Position numbers and translations under genes: made by a program. A stretch of DNA of 41,045 bases from Minisyncoccota bacterium (GTDB lineage: Bacteria; Patescibacteriota; Minisyncoccia; Phycocordibacterales; Phycocordibacteraceae): contig JALHPI010000005.1 of assembly GCA_022842585.1 (NCBI GenBank), forward strand, positions 1 to 41,045, in the 5' to 3' direction. The notes under the pieces were generated by a model. The model did not search any database. It was not told where the DNA came from and saw only the letters and a list, made by a program, of their open reading frames with translations. Positions within the stretch are counted from its first letter, which is position 1. Each line of letters starts with the position of its first letter. Positions 1 through 9,734 of the stretch are shown piece by piece.

Positions 1-2
1 TC

Positions 3-248
3 AACTACACGACGCCGAATGCAGGCATTACCTGCAACGGTGTCGCCATTACGAACTACGCGACCGCGCAGGCAGGCGGTACCCGCACGACAACCTTTAC
101 CGTGCCGTGTGCAGGTTCCGGTGAGCGTGGACGGGCGACTATCTATAAGACAAGTGCCGCGGCAACGCAGATTTTTGCCCAGGGCTACAACACTTGCGAC
201 ACGACGAATACGCGCCGTACTGAGCGCGGCCTTAAGGTTGTTTACTAG
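3..248 (+). CDS. C-terminal end of a secreted/surface hypothetical protein (5' truncated by window)
   Basis: Open frame from position 3 reads NYTTPNAGITCNGVAITNYATAQAGGTRTTTFTVPCAGSG...GLKVVY* and stops at TAG 246-248; Thr/Cys-rich extracellular-type composition. The ORF-track entry 19..279 is a different frame. Confidence 0.55.
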   Translation, partial: NYTTPNAGITCNGVAITNYATAQAGGTRTTTFTVPCAGSGERGRATIYKTSAAATQIFAQGYNTCDTTNTRRTERGLKVVY

Positions 249-426
249 CGTGCATTTTGGAAGACTTCCGTTCGGGTGAAGCACCCTCACTTTCGTCTTC
301 CGCCGCTAGTTCCCCATAAGAATGGGGACCCCATTTAAGAAATACAGCATATAGGGTCAAAACCGATGGCTTCCGGTAAGTGAGCTTAGAATGGGGAACC
401 CCGAAATACAAATGCTCGGAAAATAA

Positions 427-2454
<2,028 letters not shown>

Positions 2455-2468
2455 TAGAGTAGCGACAA

Positions 2469-2759
2469 ATGGCTTCCGTAGATGACGTAAAAAAGCTCGC
2501 TGCGCTCGCTCGTATCGGGGTGGGGGAGGCTGAGCTTGAAAAATTCGCGAAAGAATTCGATGGCATCCTTGCGTATGTGGGGCAGCTTGACGCGCTTTCC
2601 GTAGATACTAAGGAACGCGTGCTTCCGGCGGTCCGTAACGTCATGCGTGAGGATGGGGAACCGCATGCTCCTGGGGCGTATACCGAGGCTCTTGCGAAGC
2701 AATTCCCGGAGCGCGAAGGGAATTATCTTTCGGTTAAGCAAATCATTTCCCATGACTAA
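2469..2759 (+). CDS. gatC: Asp-tRNA(Asn)/Glu-tRNA(Gln) amidotransferase subunit C
   Basis: Small GatC-like protein (VKKLAALARIGVGEAELEKFAKEFDGILAYVGQLDALS) directly upstream of gatA. Confidence 0.9.
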   Translation: MASVDDVKKLAALARIGVGEAELEKFAKEFDGILAYVGQLDALSVDTKERVLPAVRNVMREDGEPHAPGAYTEALAKQFPEREGNYLSVKQIISHD

Positions 2760-4167
2760 GGCGTTGAATGAGCTCACCATAGCGGAGGCGGCACGTGCCC
2801 TACGGGCGAAGGAATGCACGGTGCGCGAACTCTGGGATGCGTGTGTGTCGGAATCAAAAAAGCGAAACGGCGAATTAAACGCGTATCTCGAACTTTTCGA
2901 GGCGGACGATGTAGCAATAGAGGCAGCACAGAAGCGCATAGACGAAGGAGACACTTCCATGCTCTGTGGTATCCCGCTTGCAATGAAAGACAATATCCTC
3001 ATAGAAGGGCATATCGCAAGCGCATCCTCAAAAATGCTTGCGAACTATGTCGCAACGTATGACGCGACCATCACGAAGAAACTAAAGGAAGCCGGCGCTC
3101 TTTTCCTCGGACGCACAAACATGGATGAGTTTGCGCTTGGTGGATCTACGGAGAATTCAGCGTATGGCGTTACTAAAAATCCTCACGATTTAACGCGCGT
3201 AGCGGGTGGTACCTCGGGCGGCTCCGCTACGGCGGTAGCGGCGCACATGGCTATCGCAGGCTTAGGTACCGATACGGGCGGTTCGCTCCGTAATCCAGCG
3301 AGTTATTGCGGTCTTATCGGCCTCAAGCCTACCTACGGTGCAGTATCTCGTTCAGGACTTATCGCGGCCGTATCTTCTTTCGATCAGGCAGGGCCGCTAA
3401 CAAAAACGGTTGCGGACGCAAAAGCGCTCTTTGATGTCATACGCGGAAAAGATCTGATGGATAGCACATCCATTGACACAGTCGCTATTCCGGAAAAGGT
3501 GCAACGTATTGGGGTATTGGCTTCTCTAATGAAGGGAATTGCCGGGACTCCGGTTGAAATTCAATTCAATAAAACAATAGATTACCTCCGCTCCAGAGGT
3601 ATGGAAATAGTGGAAGTAACTATCCCTTCAGTTTCGCCTGCGCTTGCCGCTTACTACATTATTAACTTTGCTGAAGTCTCTACTAACATGGCGCGTTTTG
3701 ATGGTATCCGTTATGGCATGGCAGTGCGCGGTAAGACGCTACTCGAGGACTATGTACAGAGTCGCACGGAAGGGTTCGGTCAAGAAACGAAGCGGCGCAT
3801 TCTTCTTGGAACCTATGTATTGTCTGCGGGGTATATAGATGCCTATTACCGGAAGGCCAATAGCGTGCGCGAGCTTTTGCGTGCGGAGTATGCAAAAGCG
3901 TTTGAAGCGGTTGACGTAATCGCGACTCCTACTATGCCGACCCCGGCTTTCACTATCGGCGCAAAAGCCGACCCCGTTTCGCTTTACCTTGAAGACGTTT
4001 TCACTGTTATGGCAAACTTGACTGGCACTCCTGCTATCTCCATTCCTATGGAATCGATAGTGGAGAACGGAAAGGAACTTCCAGCAGGTATCCAATTTTC
4101 GGCTCCTCATGGCGGGGAAGAGCGATTATTCAATATCGGCGCACTCGTGCGGGGAGAGAAGATGTAG
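2752..4167 (+). CDS. gatA: Asp-tRNA(Asn)/Glu-tRNA(Gln) amidotransferase subunit A
   Basis: Amidase signature GGTSGGSATAVAA, GTDTGGSLRNPAS and Lys in PLAMKDNI; start ATG 2752 overlaps the gatC stop (ATGACTAA). Confidence 0.95.
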   Translation: MTKALNELTIAEAARALRAKECTVRELWDACVSESKKRNGELNAYLELFEADDVAIEAAQKRIDEGDTSMLCGIPLAMKDNILIEGHIASASSKMLANYVATYDATITKKLKEAGALFLGRTNMDEFALGGSTENSAYGVTKNPHDLTRVAGGTSGGSATAVAAHMAIAGLGTDTGGSLRNPASYCGLIGLKPTYGAVSRSGLIAAVSSFDQAGPLTKTVADAKALFDVIRGKDLMDSTSIDTVAIPEKVQRIGVLASLMKGIAGTPVEIQFNKTIDYLRSRGMEIVEVTIPSVSPALAAYYIINFAEVSTNMARFDGIRYGMAVRGKTLLEDYVQSRTEGFGQETKRRILLGTYVLSAGYIDAYYRKANSVRELLRAEYAKAFEAVDVIATPTMPTPAFTIGAKADPVSLYLEDVFTVMANLTGTPAISIPMESIVENGKELPAGIQFSAPHGGEERLFNIGALVRGEKM

Positions 4168-4185
4168 GCAGGGTATAATCGGGGA

Positions 4186-4797
4186 ATGGAAGTAGGCGCC
4201 CCGACAACGATTCAGTACCTCAATCTTGAGTATTTCTTTCGGCTTTTGTACGAAAGCCGGGTCGGCATAACGGGGACTTCGACCACGCCCATATCGTTTT
4301 TCGCAAGCTTTACCGAATGGGTCGGACACGTATGGAGCGTGCTCGGCTCCGTATCTTTCGTCTTTTCGCTTGCGGCGTTCGCCGTGCTCGCATACTCCAC
4401 CGTGCGCATGTATCAGATAAAGATGCGCGAAGAGCATGAGCGCTGGTCCTTACTTGACCAGGATGTAGCAGAAAAAGAAAAGGACCGTTCGCGCTGGGCG
4501 CATATCCAAAGTCTCATAGAAAGCCCGCAGGAGCGCGATTGGCACGAAGCTATAAGCGAAGCGGATGTGATGCTTGAAGACATGCTTGTCGAGCACCGGT
4601 ATGCGGGCGACACGACCGAGGAGCGACTTGCCAAAGCCGACCCTGCTACCTTCAAGACGCTCACTGAGGCGCGTGAGGCGCACCAGACGCGCGTCGATAT
4701 GCTCTTGGGTGGTCCTGATTTCAAATTGGATGATAAGACGGCGTATAGAACGATTAAAAAATACGAGCTTGTCTTCAAAGAATTCGGCGAAATCTAA
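4186..4797 (+). CDS. hypothetical membrane-anchored protein
   Basis: One strong TM segment followed by a charged cytoplasmic region; TATAAT at 4174-4179 just before the ATG. Confidence 0.7.
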   Translation: MEVGAPTTIQYLNLEYFFRLLYESRVGITGTSTTPISFFASFTEWVGHVWSVLGSVSFVFSLAAFAVLAYSTVRMYQIKMREEHERWSLLDQDVAEKEKDRSRWAHIQSLIESPQERDWHEAISEADVMLEDMLVEHRYAGDTTEERLAKADPATFKTLTEAREAHQTRVDMLLGGPDFKLDDKTAYRTIKKYELVFKEFGEI

Positions 4798-4802
4798 AAA
4801 CT

Positions 4803-4915
4803 CGCAAAATCACCCCGTCTGCTTCGTTACGGGTCCCACTGATTTTCTCCGTCGTACTATGTGTACGTCTACGAAAATCAGCATCCCGTGCCTCGCATAC
4901 GGAATAATTTTCCGA
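4803..4915. repeat. long imperfect palindromic intergenic element (related to 37752-37859)
   Basis: CTGATTTTC 4839-4847 pairs GAAAATCAG 4873-4881; outer CCGT(c)TGC 4815-4822 pairs GCA(t)ACGG 4895-4902. Confidence 0.6.
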
Positions 4916-4972
4916 ATTTTTTCTTGCAAAACTGAATAAAAACGCTATAGTGCGTAGGTACGCGATATATAT

Positions 4973-5043
4973 CGCGGGGTAGAGGAGAGGTACCTCGGGA
5001 GGCTCATAACCTCCAGACGCCGGTTCGATTCCGGCCCCCGCAA
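4973..5043 (+). tRNA. tRNA-fMet (CAT), initiator
   Basis: Cloverleaf with C1xA72 mismatch, A11:U24, anticodon loop CTCATAA, T-loop TTCGATT. Confidence 0.9.
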
Positions 5044-5054
5044 CACGAAAGACA

Positions 5055-5082
5055 GAAAGCCGCCGTAGGGCGGTTTTCTGCT
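5055..5082 (+). terminator. Rho-independent terminator after tRNA-fMet
   Basis: CCGCC-gtag-GGCGG followed by TTTTCT. Confidence 0.6.
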
Positions 5083-5244
5083 TGCGTGTTGACGGGGGAG
5101 AGAAGCGCGGGACGCTTCTCGTCCGGAATCGAAAGCCGGAAGCGCGACGGCGCTGAGGCGGGGTCGCGGAATTTTCCAGCAGGAAAATATCCGTGACCGA
5201 TGCGTGCCTGATTCTTATTCAGGACACTTCCGGCCCCCGCAACA
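5083..5244 (+). repeat. tRNA-tail-flanked structured element, fMet copy
   Basis: Inverted tRNA tail CGTGTTG-A-CGGGGG/CCGGAATCGAA (5085-5133, interrupted by a hairpin), core AGCCGGAAGCGCGACGGCGCTGAGGCGGGGTCG...CGTGACCG, direct tail TTCCGGCCCCCGCAACA 5228-5244 (same as 5029-5045). Confidence 0.75.
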
Positions 5245-5249
5245 TGAAA

Positions 5250-5281
5250 TAAGAAAACCGCCTGAAGGCGGTTTTCTTATA
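5250..5281 (+). terminator. second terminator after the fMet element
   Basis: AAGAAAACCGCC-tgaa-GGCGGTTTTCTT; resembles the terminator at 5055-5082. Confidence 0.65.
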
Positions 5282-5329
5282 TACGTACCTTAGTTTTAAG
5301 AGACATAAAGAAAGCAGTGCTACCATCAG

Positions 5330-5941
5330 GTGATGCCTGACCTGACCGTGCTGATGGTTATTGTCGCTTCTCTCCTTGCCGTTATCGGCAACATCTCCTA
5401 TCTCAAGGACACCCTCGCAGGAAGGGTGAAACCCCATCCCTACACGTGGTTTATTTGGTCAATCGTATCTATGACCACGTTCCTTGGTGGGGTCGCAAAG
5501 GGGGCCGGCATAGGCGCCATTCCTACGGGAATTGCCGAAGGATTTACGATTCTCATTTTTCTCCTATCACTCAAGTATCTTTTTAAAGATCATGCACGCC
5601 ATATACGCCCAATCGATAATTACTTTCTCGGCATAGCAGTACTTGGTCTCATTCCCTGGTTCCTTACGAACGACCCGACAATATCAGTGGTCATCATGGT
5701 TGGAATCGATATCGTGGCCTTCATCCCGACGCTTCGAAAGACCTGGATGCATCCTGAAACGGAGAAGCCACTCCTGTATGGGATGAATGTCGGACGCCAC
5801 GCACTCACACTGTTGTCTCTTGGCTCGTACAATATCGCCACGACTATTCATTCGATTGCGATGATTTTCATAAATACGCTTATGGTTCTGTTCATACGAA
5901 GGAAGTCCTCCGGAAAAGAAATTGCACCCCTACCTCATTAA
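5330..5941 (+). CDS. multi-pass integral membrane protein, hypothetical
   Basis: Several hydrophobic helices (VIVASLLAVIGNISYL..., YTWFIWSIVSMTTFLGG...). Confidence 0.7.
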   Translation: MMPDLTVLMVIVASLLAVIGNISYLKDTLAGRVKPHPYTWFIWSIVSMTTFLGGVAKGAGIGAIPTGIAEGFTILIFLLSLKYLFKDHARHIRPIDNYFLGIAVLGLIPWFLTNDPTISVVIMVGIDIVAFIPTLRKTWMHPETEKPLLYGMNVGRHALTLLSLGSYNIATTIHSIAMIFINTLMVLFIRRKSSGKEIAPLPH

Positions 5942-5967
5942 AGTACTGGCGCAACAGAATTTTTGCA

Positions 5968-6693
5968 TTACGCCGGGTCCCAAATGCGCCGATGACTCGT
6001 GATTTCGCGGATGGAGCGATTGCGGTGGATGAGCTCGTCGTTGCGGACTGATTCGAAGAATTCATATTCGTTTTTAACGTTGCGACCGTAGAAGTCGAGG
6101 AAATCGGAGACGAGCGGCTTTTGCTTGAGTGTGTCACCCTCTTGCTTCAAGAATTCGTTGTACTGCTGGTACGCGTGTGACTCGAAGAGATAGTTCAGTT
6201 CAAGGGCCGCCTTGTGCGAGACCATGTAGATAAGGTAAATGACCCAGAAGTAGAAGAAAGAAAAAAGAATCGGGATAAGCGTGTGGCGGAAGAATGCGTC
6301 CTTATGCATCTTCTGTACGATGTTGGAAATGACGACGACGTGCATCGTTTCGTTATCTTGTGCGAAGCGACCGAACGCCGCCATCTTGCAGAGCCGTATG
6401 GCATGCCGTTCGTTTCCGTAAAAGGCGGTGAGCATCGTATAGGCGGCCGACTCCCACGACTGGTAGGGGATGCGAGCGATGACTTCGACCGCTTTGAATT
6501 TCAGATAGGAGGGTTTCTTTCCGTAAAAGGTGTTTCCGGCAGTTACAAGAAGCCATCCGAGGATGGTTGGAACAAGGCCCGTTTTATACCCGTTCAACGG
6601 TGCGGCATATTGGGTGCGCAGTTCATCGTTATTGAGCTCGCGCACGAGCTTTTCATGGGCGACATAATCGTCGTTCATCTTAAAGAGTTCCAT
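5968..6693 (-). CDS. alternative oxidase-like diiron membrane protein (AOX/PTOX family)
   Basis: Four ligand motifs in order: WES, NETMH (ExxH), LFESHAYQQYNEFL, RNDELIHR (ExxH); paired hydrophobic helices. Confidence 0.75.
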   Translation of the reverse strand: MELFKMNDDYVAHEKLVRELNNDELRTQYAAPLNGYKTGLVPTILGWLLVTAGNTFYGKKPSYLKFKAVEVIARIPYQSWESAAYTMLTAFYGNERHAIRLCKMAAFGRFAQDNETMHVVVISNIVQKMHKDAFFRHTLIPILFSFFYFWVIYLIYMVSHKAALELNYLFESHAYQQYNEFLKQEGDTLKQKPLVSDFLDFYGRNVKNEYEFFESVRNDELIHRNRSIREITSHRRIWDPA

Positions 6694-6772
6694 GGTGTGT
6701 TTTTGGTGTATGTAAAACGCGGTGCGTGTGTACTACCGCGCCTCCTGATTATATCGTATAGTCTTGAGCATT

Positions 6773-7456
6773 ATGCAGGCAGTCATCGTCGCCGCCGGAG
6801 AAGGGAAGCGCATGCGCCCCCTGACGCTTGAGCGCCCGAAACCTCTTATCCTTATCGCGGGGAAGCCCATCATCGAGCGTGTCATCGACGCACTCCCTAA
6901 AGAGATAGACGAGGTCATAATCGTCATTGGCTACAAAGGGGATATGATTCGTGCGCATCTTGGCGAGTCGTACGGAGGCCGTACGATACGCTATGTCCAT
7001 CAGTGGATGCCTGCAGGCACGGCGCACGCGCTCTCGCTTGCGCGTCCATTCCTTTCCGGAAAATTCATGTTCTTGAATGGCGATGACATTCTAGGTCCGG
7101 AGGCGCTTGCAGAAGCAATCAAGCACCCACTCGCTATTCTGGTCGCTACGCATGATAAGCCTGAGACCATGGGAGTGATAACGAAGCGCGCTGACGGCAC
7201 GCTCGAGCGCATAGATGAAAAACCGGAGAAACCGTCGTCGAATCTCGTGAATACGGGGACGATGGTGCTTGATGAGCGTCTCTTTACCTACGAGGCGCCA
7301 CGCCACGCGTCAGGGGAATACTTCATGACCGACCCCGTGTCGCTCCTAGCTAAGGATCATCCGGTCATGGTCATCGAACAGCCGCTCTGGATTCCGGTAG
7401 GGTACCCTGAGGACATTCCGAAAGCCGAGGCGAAGCTCAAGGAGCTCGGGCGATAA
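6773..7456 (+). CDS. nucleotidyltransferase (NDP-sugar pyrophosphorylase family)
   Basis: MQAVIVAAGEGKRMRPLTLERPKPLILIAGKPIIERV signature; TATAGT 6757-6762 upstream. The track start at 6764 uses a TTG. Confidence 0.85.
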   Translation: MQAVIVAAGEGKRMRPLTLERPKPLILIAGKPIIERVIDALPKEIDEVIIVIGYKGDMIRAHLGESYGGRTIRYVHQWMPAGTAHALSLARPFLSGKFMFLNGDDILGPEALAEAIKHPLAILVATHDKPETMGVITKRADGTLERIDEKPEKPSSNLVNTGTMVLDERLFTYEAPRHASGEYFMTDPVSLLAKDHPVMVIEQPLWIPVGYPEDIPKAEAKLKELGR

Positions 7457-7465
7457 GCGTAAAAA

Positions 7466-7611
7466 TGTGCTGGTGGAAGGCCTGTTCACGCATAAATCCT
7501 TGCTAGGATTTTGCGCGAACCCGCCTCGCGCCGTCGCGCTCCGGCCTGCAAGTCCTTCACAGCATGCGCCCCACGCATGCCTCACCAGACTCAAAACGCT
7601 ACGCTTATTTG
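7466..7611 (-). repeat. tRNA-tail-flanked structured element, CAU-tRNA copy (minus strand)
   Basis: Direct tail TGTGCTGGTGGAAGG at 7466-7480 and 7610-7624; inverted tail TGCAAGTCCTTC 7547-7558 and CACCAG 7583-7588 separated by a GCATGC hairpin; minus-strand core GGCCGGAGCGCGACGGCGCGAGGCGGGTTCG...CGTGAACAGG. Confidence 0.75.
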
Positions 7612-7685
7612 TGCTGGTGGAAGGACTTGCACCTTCGACCTTGGGTTTATGAGTCCCATGCTCTAACTACCTGAGCTACACCAGC
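7612..7685 (-). tRNA. tRNA with CAT anticodon (elongator Met, or Ile2 if lysidinylated), unusual elbow
   Basis: GCTGGTG/CACCAGC acceptor, D-arm GCTC-AGGTAGTTA-GAGC, anticodon loop CTCATAA, T-arm GAAGG-TGCAAGT-CCTTC, discriminator A. Confidence 0.8.
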
Positions 7686-7780
7686 AATAGAATGGAGAGT
7701 ACTATCTTTACGTAGGTTCTTCAACCGTAAAGGGTCCAGACCTTGCCCAGAAGGCAAAAAACCGTTAAAGTCTCAGAACT

Positions 7781-7854
7781 GCGGCCATAGCTCAACTGGT
7801 TAGAGCACTCGCCTGTCACGCGAGAGGTTGCCGGTTCAAGTCCGGTTGGCCGCG
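7781..7854 (+). tRNA. tRNA-Asp (GTC)
   Basis: GCGGCCA...TGGCCGC acceptor; anticodon arm CTCGC-CTGTCAC-GCGAG; T-loop TTCAAGT. Confidence 0.93.
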
Positions 7855-7886
7855 CAAAGTTTAGATACAGTACCTATCCCGTGCCT

Positions 7887-8774
7887 TTATAAGAGCTCTT
7901 TTTGAAACGCATCCGCGGTAAGGCGGAGTGCCTCAAGGCGCTTTTCGTACGACATGCTGATAGGGGGAGAGATACTCGTTTTGTTCGCATCAACGATGTA
8001 TATCTCCCGGCTTTCCTTATCCCGTAACACATCAAGCTCTCCGAAGTCGAGACCAAGCATGCGGGAAAAATCGAGTATCTGTTTTTGTTCTGTGGGAGAG
8101 AAGACTTGGTCGGGCAACTCGACACGTGCGGTTATGCTACTGCTCTCAAATCGTCTCGTCGCGAGCCGTTGTTTTCGGTACACAAGTGGAAGGGTGCTCC
8201 CGACGACAAGTACCCGTAAGTCTTCCACATATCCCTCTTCGGTCGCATTGTCGACGAATCGTTGATACGAGCAGTCCTGCTTTGCTTTCGTAAGAGGTCC
8301 CTTCACGATACGTCCGTCGTGCACGCCGTTTGTTTCCGACTTTTCCACCAAGAGACCTTCGTATACGGTCGGGTCTACCGCAAGGGTCCTGCCAAAAACG
8401 GTGCCGAATACTTCACCAACTTTGGTCTTGCTGATATCGAGACAATTCCCGTTTATATAGCTATGACTTGCTCCAGGCGTTCTCTCGGGACGAATCTTCG
8501 TGAGGTCGAGCCAGAGAAGGGTCTTCGCACTCGGGCGAGGGACAAGCTTGAGTCCGAGAATCTGTGCGATGCCCCATATGGTGTAGAGGGGAAGCGGGAC
8601 CCGAGGCACCACCCCAAGCTCTCTCTGGTGTTGCGCGTTGCGGTGCATGAGACCAAAGCACAAGAGTCGTACGCAATGCAGCGTGTACCGTACGGTGAGT
8701 ATCGTCAGTTCAACCGGACGGCTAAACGGTTTCTTGAACCGCTTCGCGAACTCGCTGATTGAATTACGACGCAT
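7887..8774 (-). CDS. ATP-grasp-like hypothetical protein
   Basis: C-terminal LDFGELDVLRDKESREIYIVDANKTS resembles an ATP-grasp metal-binding D...N motif. Confidence 0.55.
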   Translation of the reverse strand: MRRNSISEFAKRFKKPFSRPVELTILTVRYTLHCVRLLCFGLMHRNAQHQRELGVVPRVPLPLYTIWGIAQILGLKLVPRPSAKTLLWLDLTKIRPERTPGASHSYINGNCLDISKTKVGEVFGTVFGRTLAVDPTVYEGLLVEKSETNGVHDGRIVKGPLTKAKQDCSYQRFVDNATEEGYVEDLRVLVVGSTLPLVYRKQRLATRRFESSSITARVELPDQVFSPTEQKQILDFSRMLGLDFGELDVLRDKESREIYIVDANKTSISPPISMSYEKRLEALRLTADAFQKELL

Positions 8775-8800
8775 TTCTGCAAGAATAGCACTACTCGGAT

Positions 8801-9199
8801 ATGTTCAATAAAAAATCGATAACCCGGTTTAGTAAGTCCTTCGGGGTGGGACTTGGCACCTTCGCGCTCGACCTCATGCTCCTATCCCTCTTCATCGATG
8901 TTTTACATCTGTATTACGTGGTTGCGGCCGGAGTGGCGTTTATCATCGCCACCTCACTCAACTACGTCATCTCGCGCCGCTACGTGTTTACCGGTTCGGA
9001 GCGTGGAGTACGTTCCGGGTATCTCCTCTTTTTGCTTATCGGCGGGGTAGGGGTTCTCATTATTATGACGCTCATGTACGTGCTCGTGGATGTGTTTGCG
9101 TTTCATTACCTCGTAAGCAGGATACTCATAGCCGGTGTCGTCGGTTGGTGGAACTATCTCATGAACCTGCATGTGAATTTCAAGGTCGCCGGTACCTGA
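8801..9199 (+). CDS. GtrA-like family membrane protein
   Basis: Four TM helices; FGVGLGTFALDLMLLSLF...ATSLNYVISRRYVFTGS. Confidence 0.85.
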   Translation: MFNKKSITRFSKSFGVGLGTFALDLMLLSLFIDVLHLYYVVAAGVAFIIATSLNYVISRRYVFTGSERGVRSGYLLFLLIGGVGVLIIMTLMYVLVDVFAFHYLVSRILIAGVVGWWNYLMNLHVNFKVAGT

Positions 9200-9230
9200 T
9201 GCAGGCAAGTCAAAGTGCTACAATTTCCGC

Positions 9231-9701
9231 ATGAGTGAACAAGCACCGAAGGCACCGCCTCTTGAGGTGAAAACGGAACGATTGTACAGACTGATGGCGC
9301 TCGACCCAGTGCGTTTTTTCGCGGCAAGCCCTAACACAAAACTGGAGGATATCTTTTCCATACTCTCCCAGATGCGTACTCGCGCAAGCCTTCCGGAAGG
9401 GAACCCTGGAAAATTTTCCTTGAAGCGGTCCGAAATGGATGCGGACCTCGCACAATTCGTGGTAACGCCGAATTCCAAACAGGAGTACTACATCGCACTT
9501 TTTCGGATAGTCCGCCGTCTCGGCTTCAGTACGCAAGACTGCATCACCGTGCTTATGAAGGATATCGACCTTGAGAAGACTACCGGCGATCTGACCGAAT
9601 GGACCGCACTCTTGAACACGGCGCAGATACTCGTGGATGGCGATGAAAGCCTTCCTCCGGTGACCAAAGAAATGAAGCACGTTCCGGAAACGAAAAACTG
9701 A
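9231..9701 (+). CDS. hypothetical protein
   Basis: Intact ORF with CTACAAT upstream; no family recognised. Confidence 0.6.
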   Translation: MSEQAPKAPPLEVKTERLYRLMALDPVRFFAASPNTKLEDIFSILSQMRTRASLPEGNPGKFSLKRSEMDADLAQFVVTPNSKQEYYIALFRIVRRLGFSTQDCITVLMKDIDLEKTTGDLTEWTALLNTAQILVDGDESLPPVTKEMKHVPETKN

Positions 9702-9734
9702 TTCAGGCGGGTACCGCCTTGGTATACTTCCATC

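Noticed and set aside
5134-5200. Known self-cleaving ribozyme (hammerhead, twister, HDV, pistol) in the shared core
   Set aside because: By eye the core does not contain the CUGANGA/GAAA hammerhead core or other remembered consensus motifs; only a covariance search would settle it.
5083-5244. Ordinary tyrosine-integrase att duplication at tRNA 3' ends
   Set aside because: Direct tail copies fit, but the inverted tail copy, the conserved non-coding core and the lack of any integrase or cargo do not.
7467-7652. ORFs 7346-7594 (-) and 7467-7652 (+) across the tRNA-adjacent element
   Set aside because: They run through tRNA and hairpin sequence; translated products reflect repeats, not protein coding.
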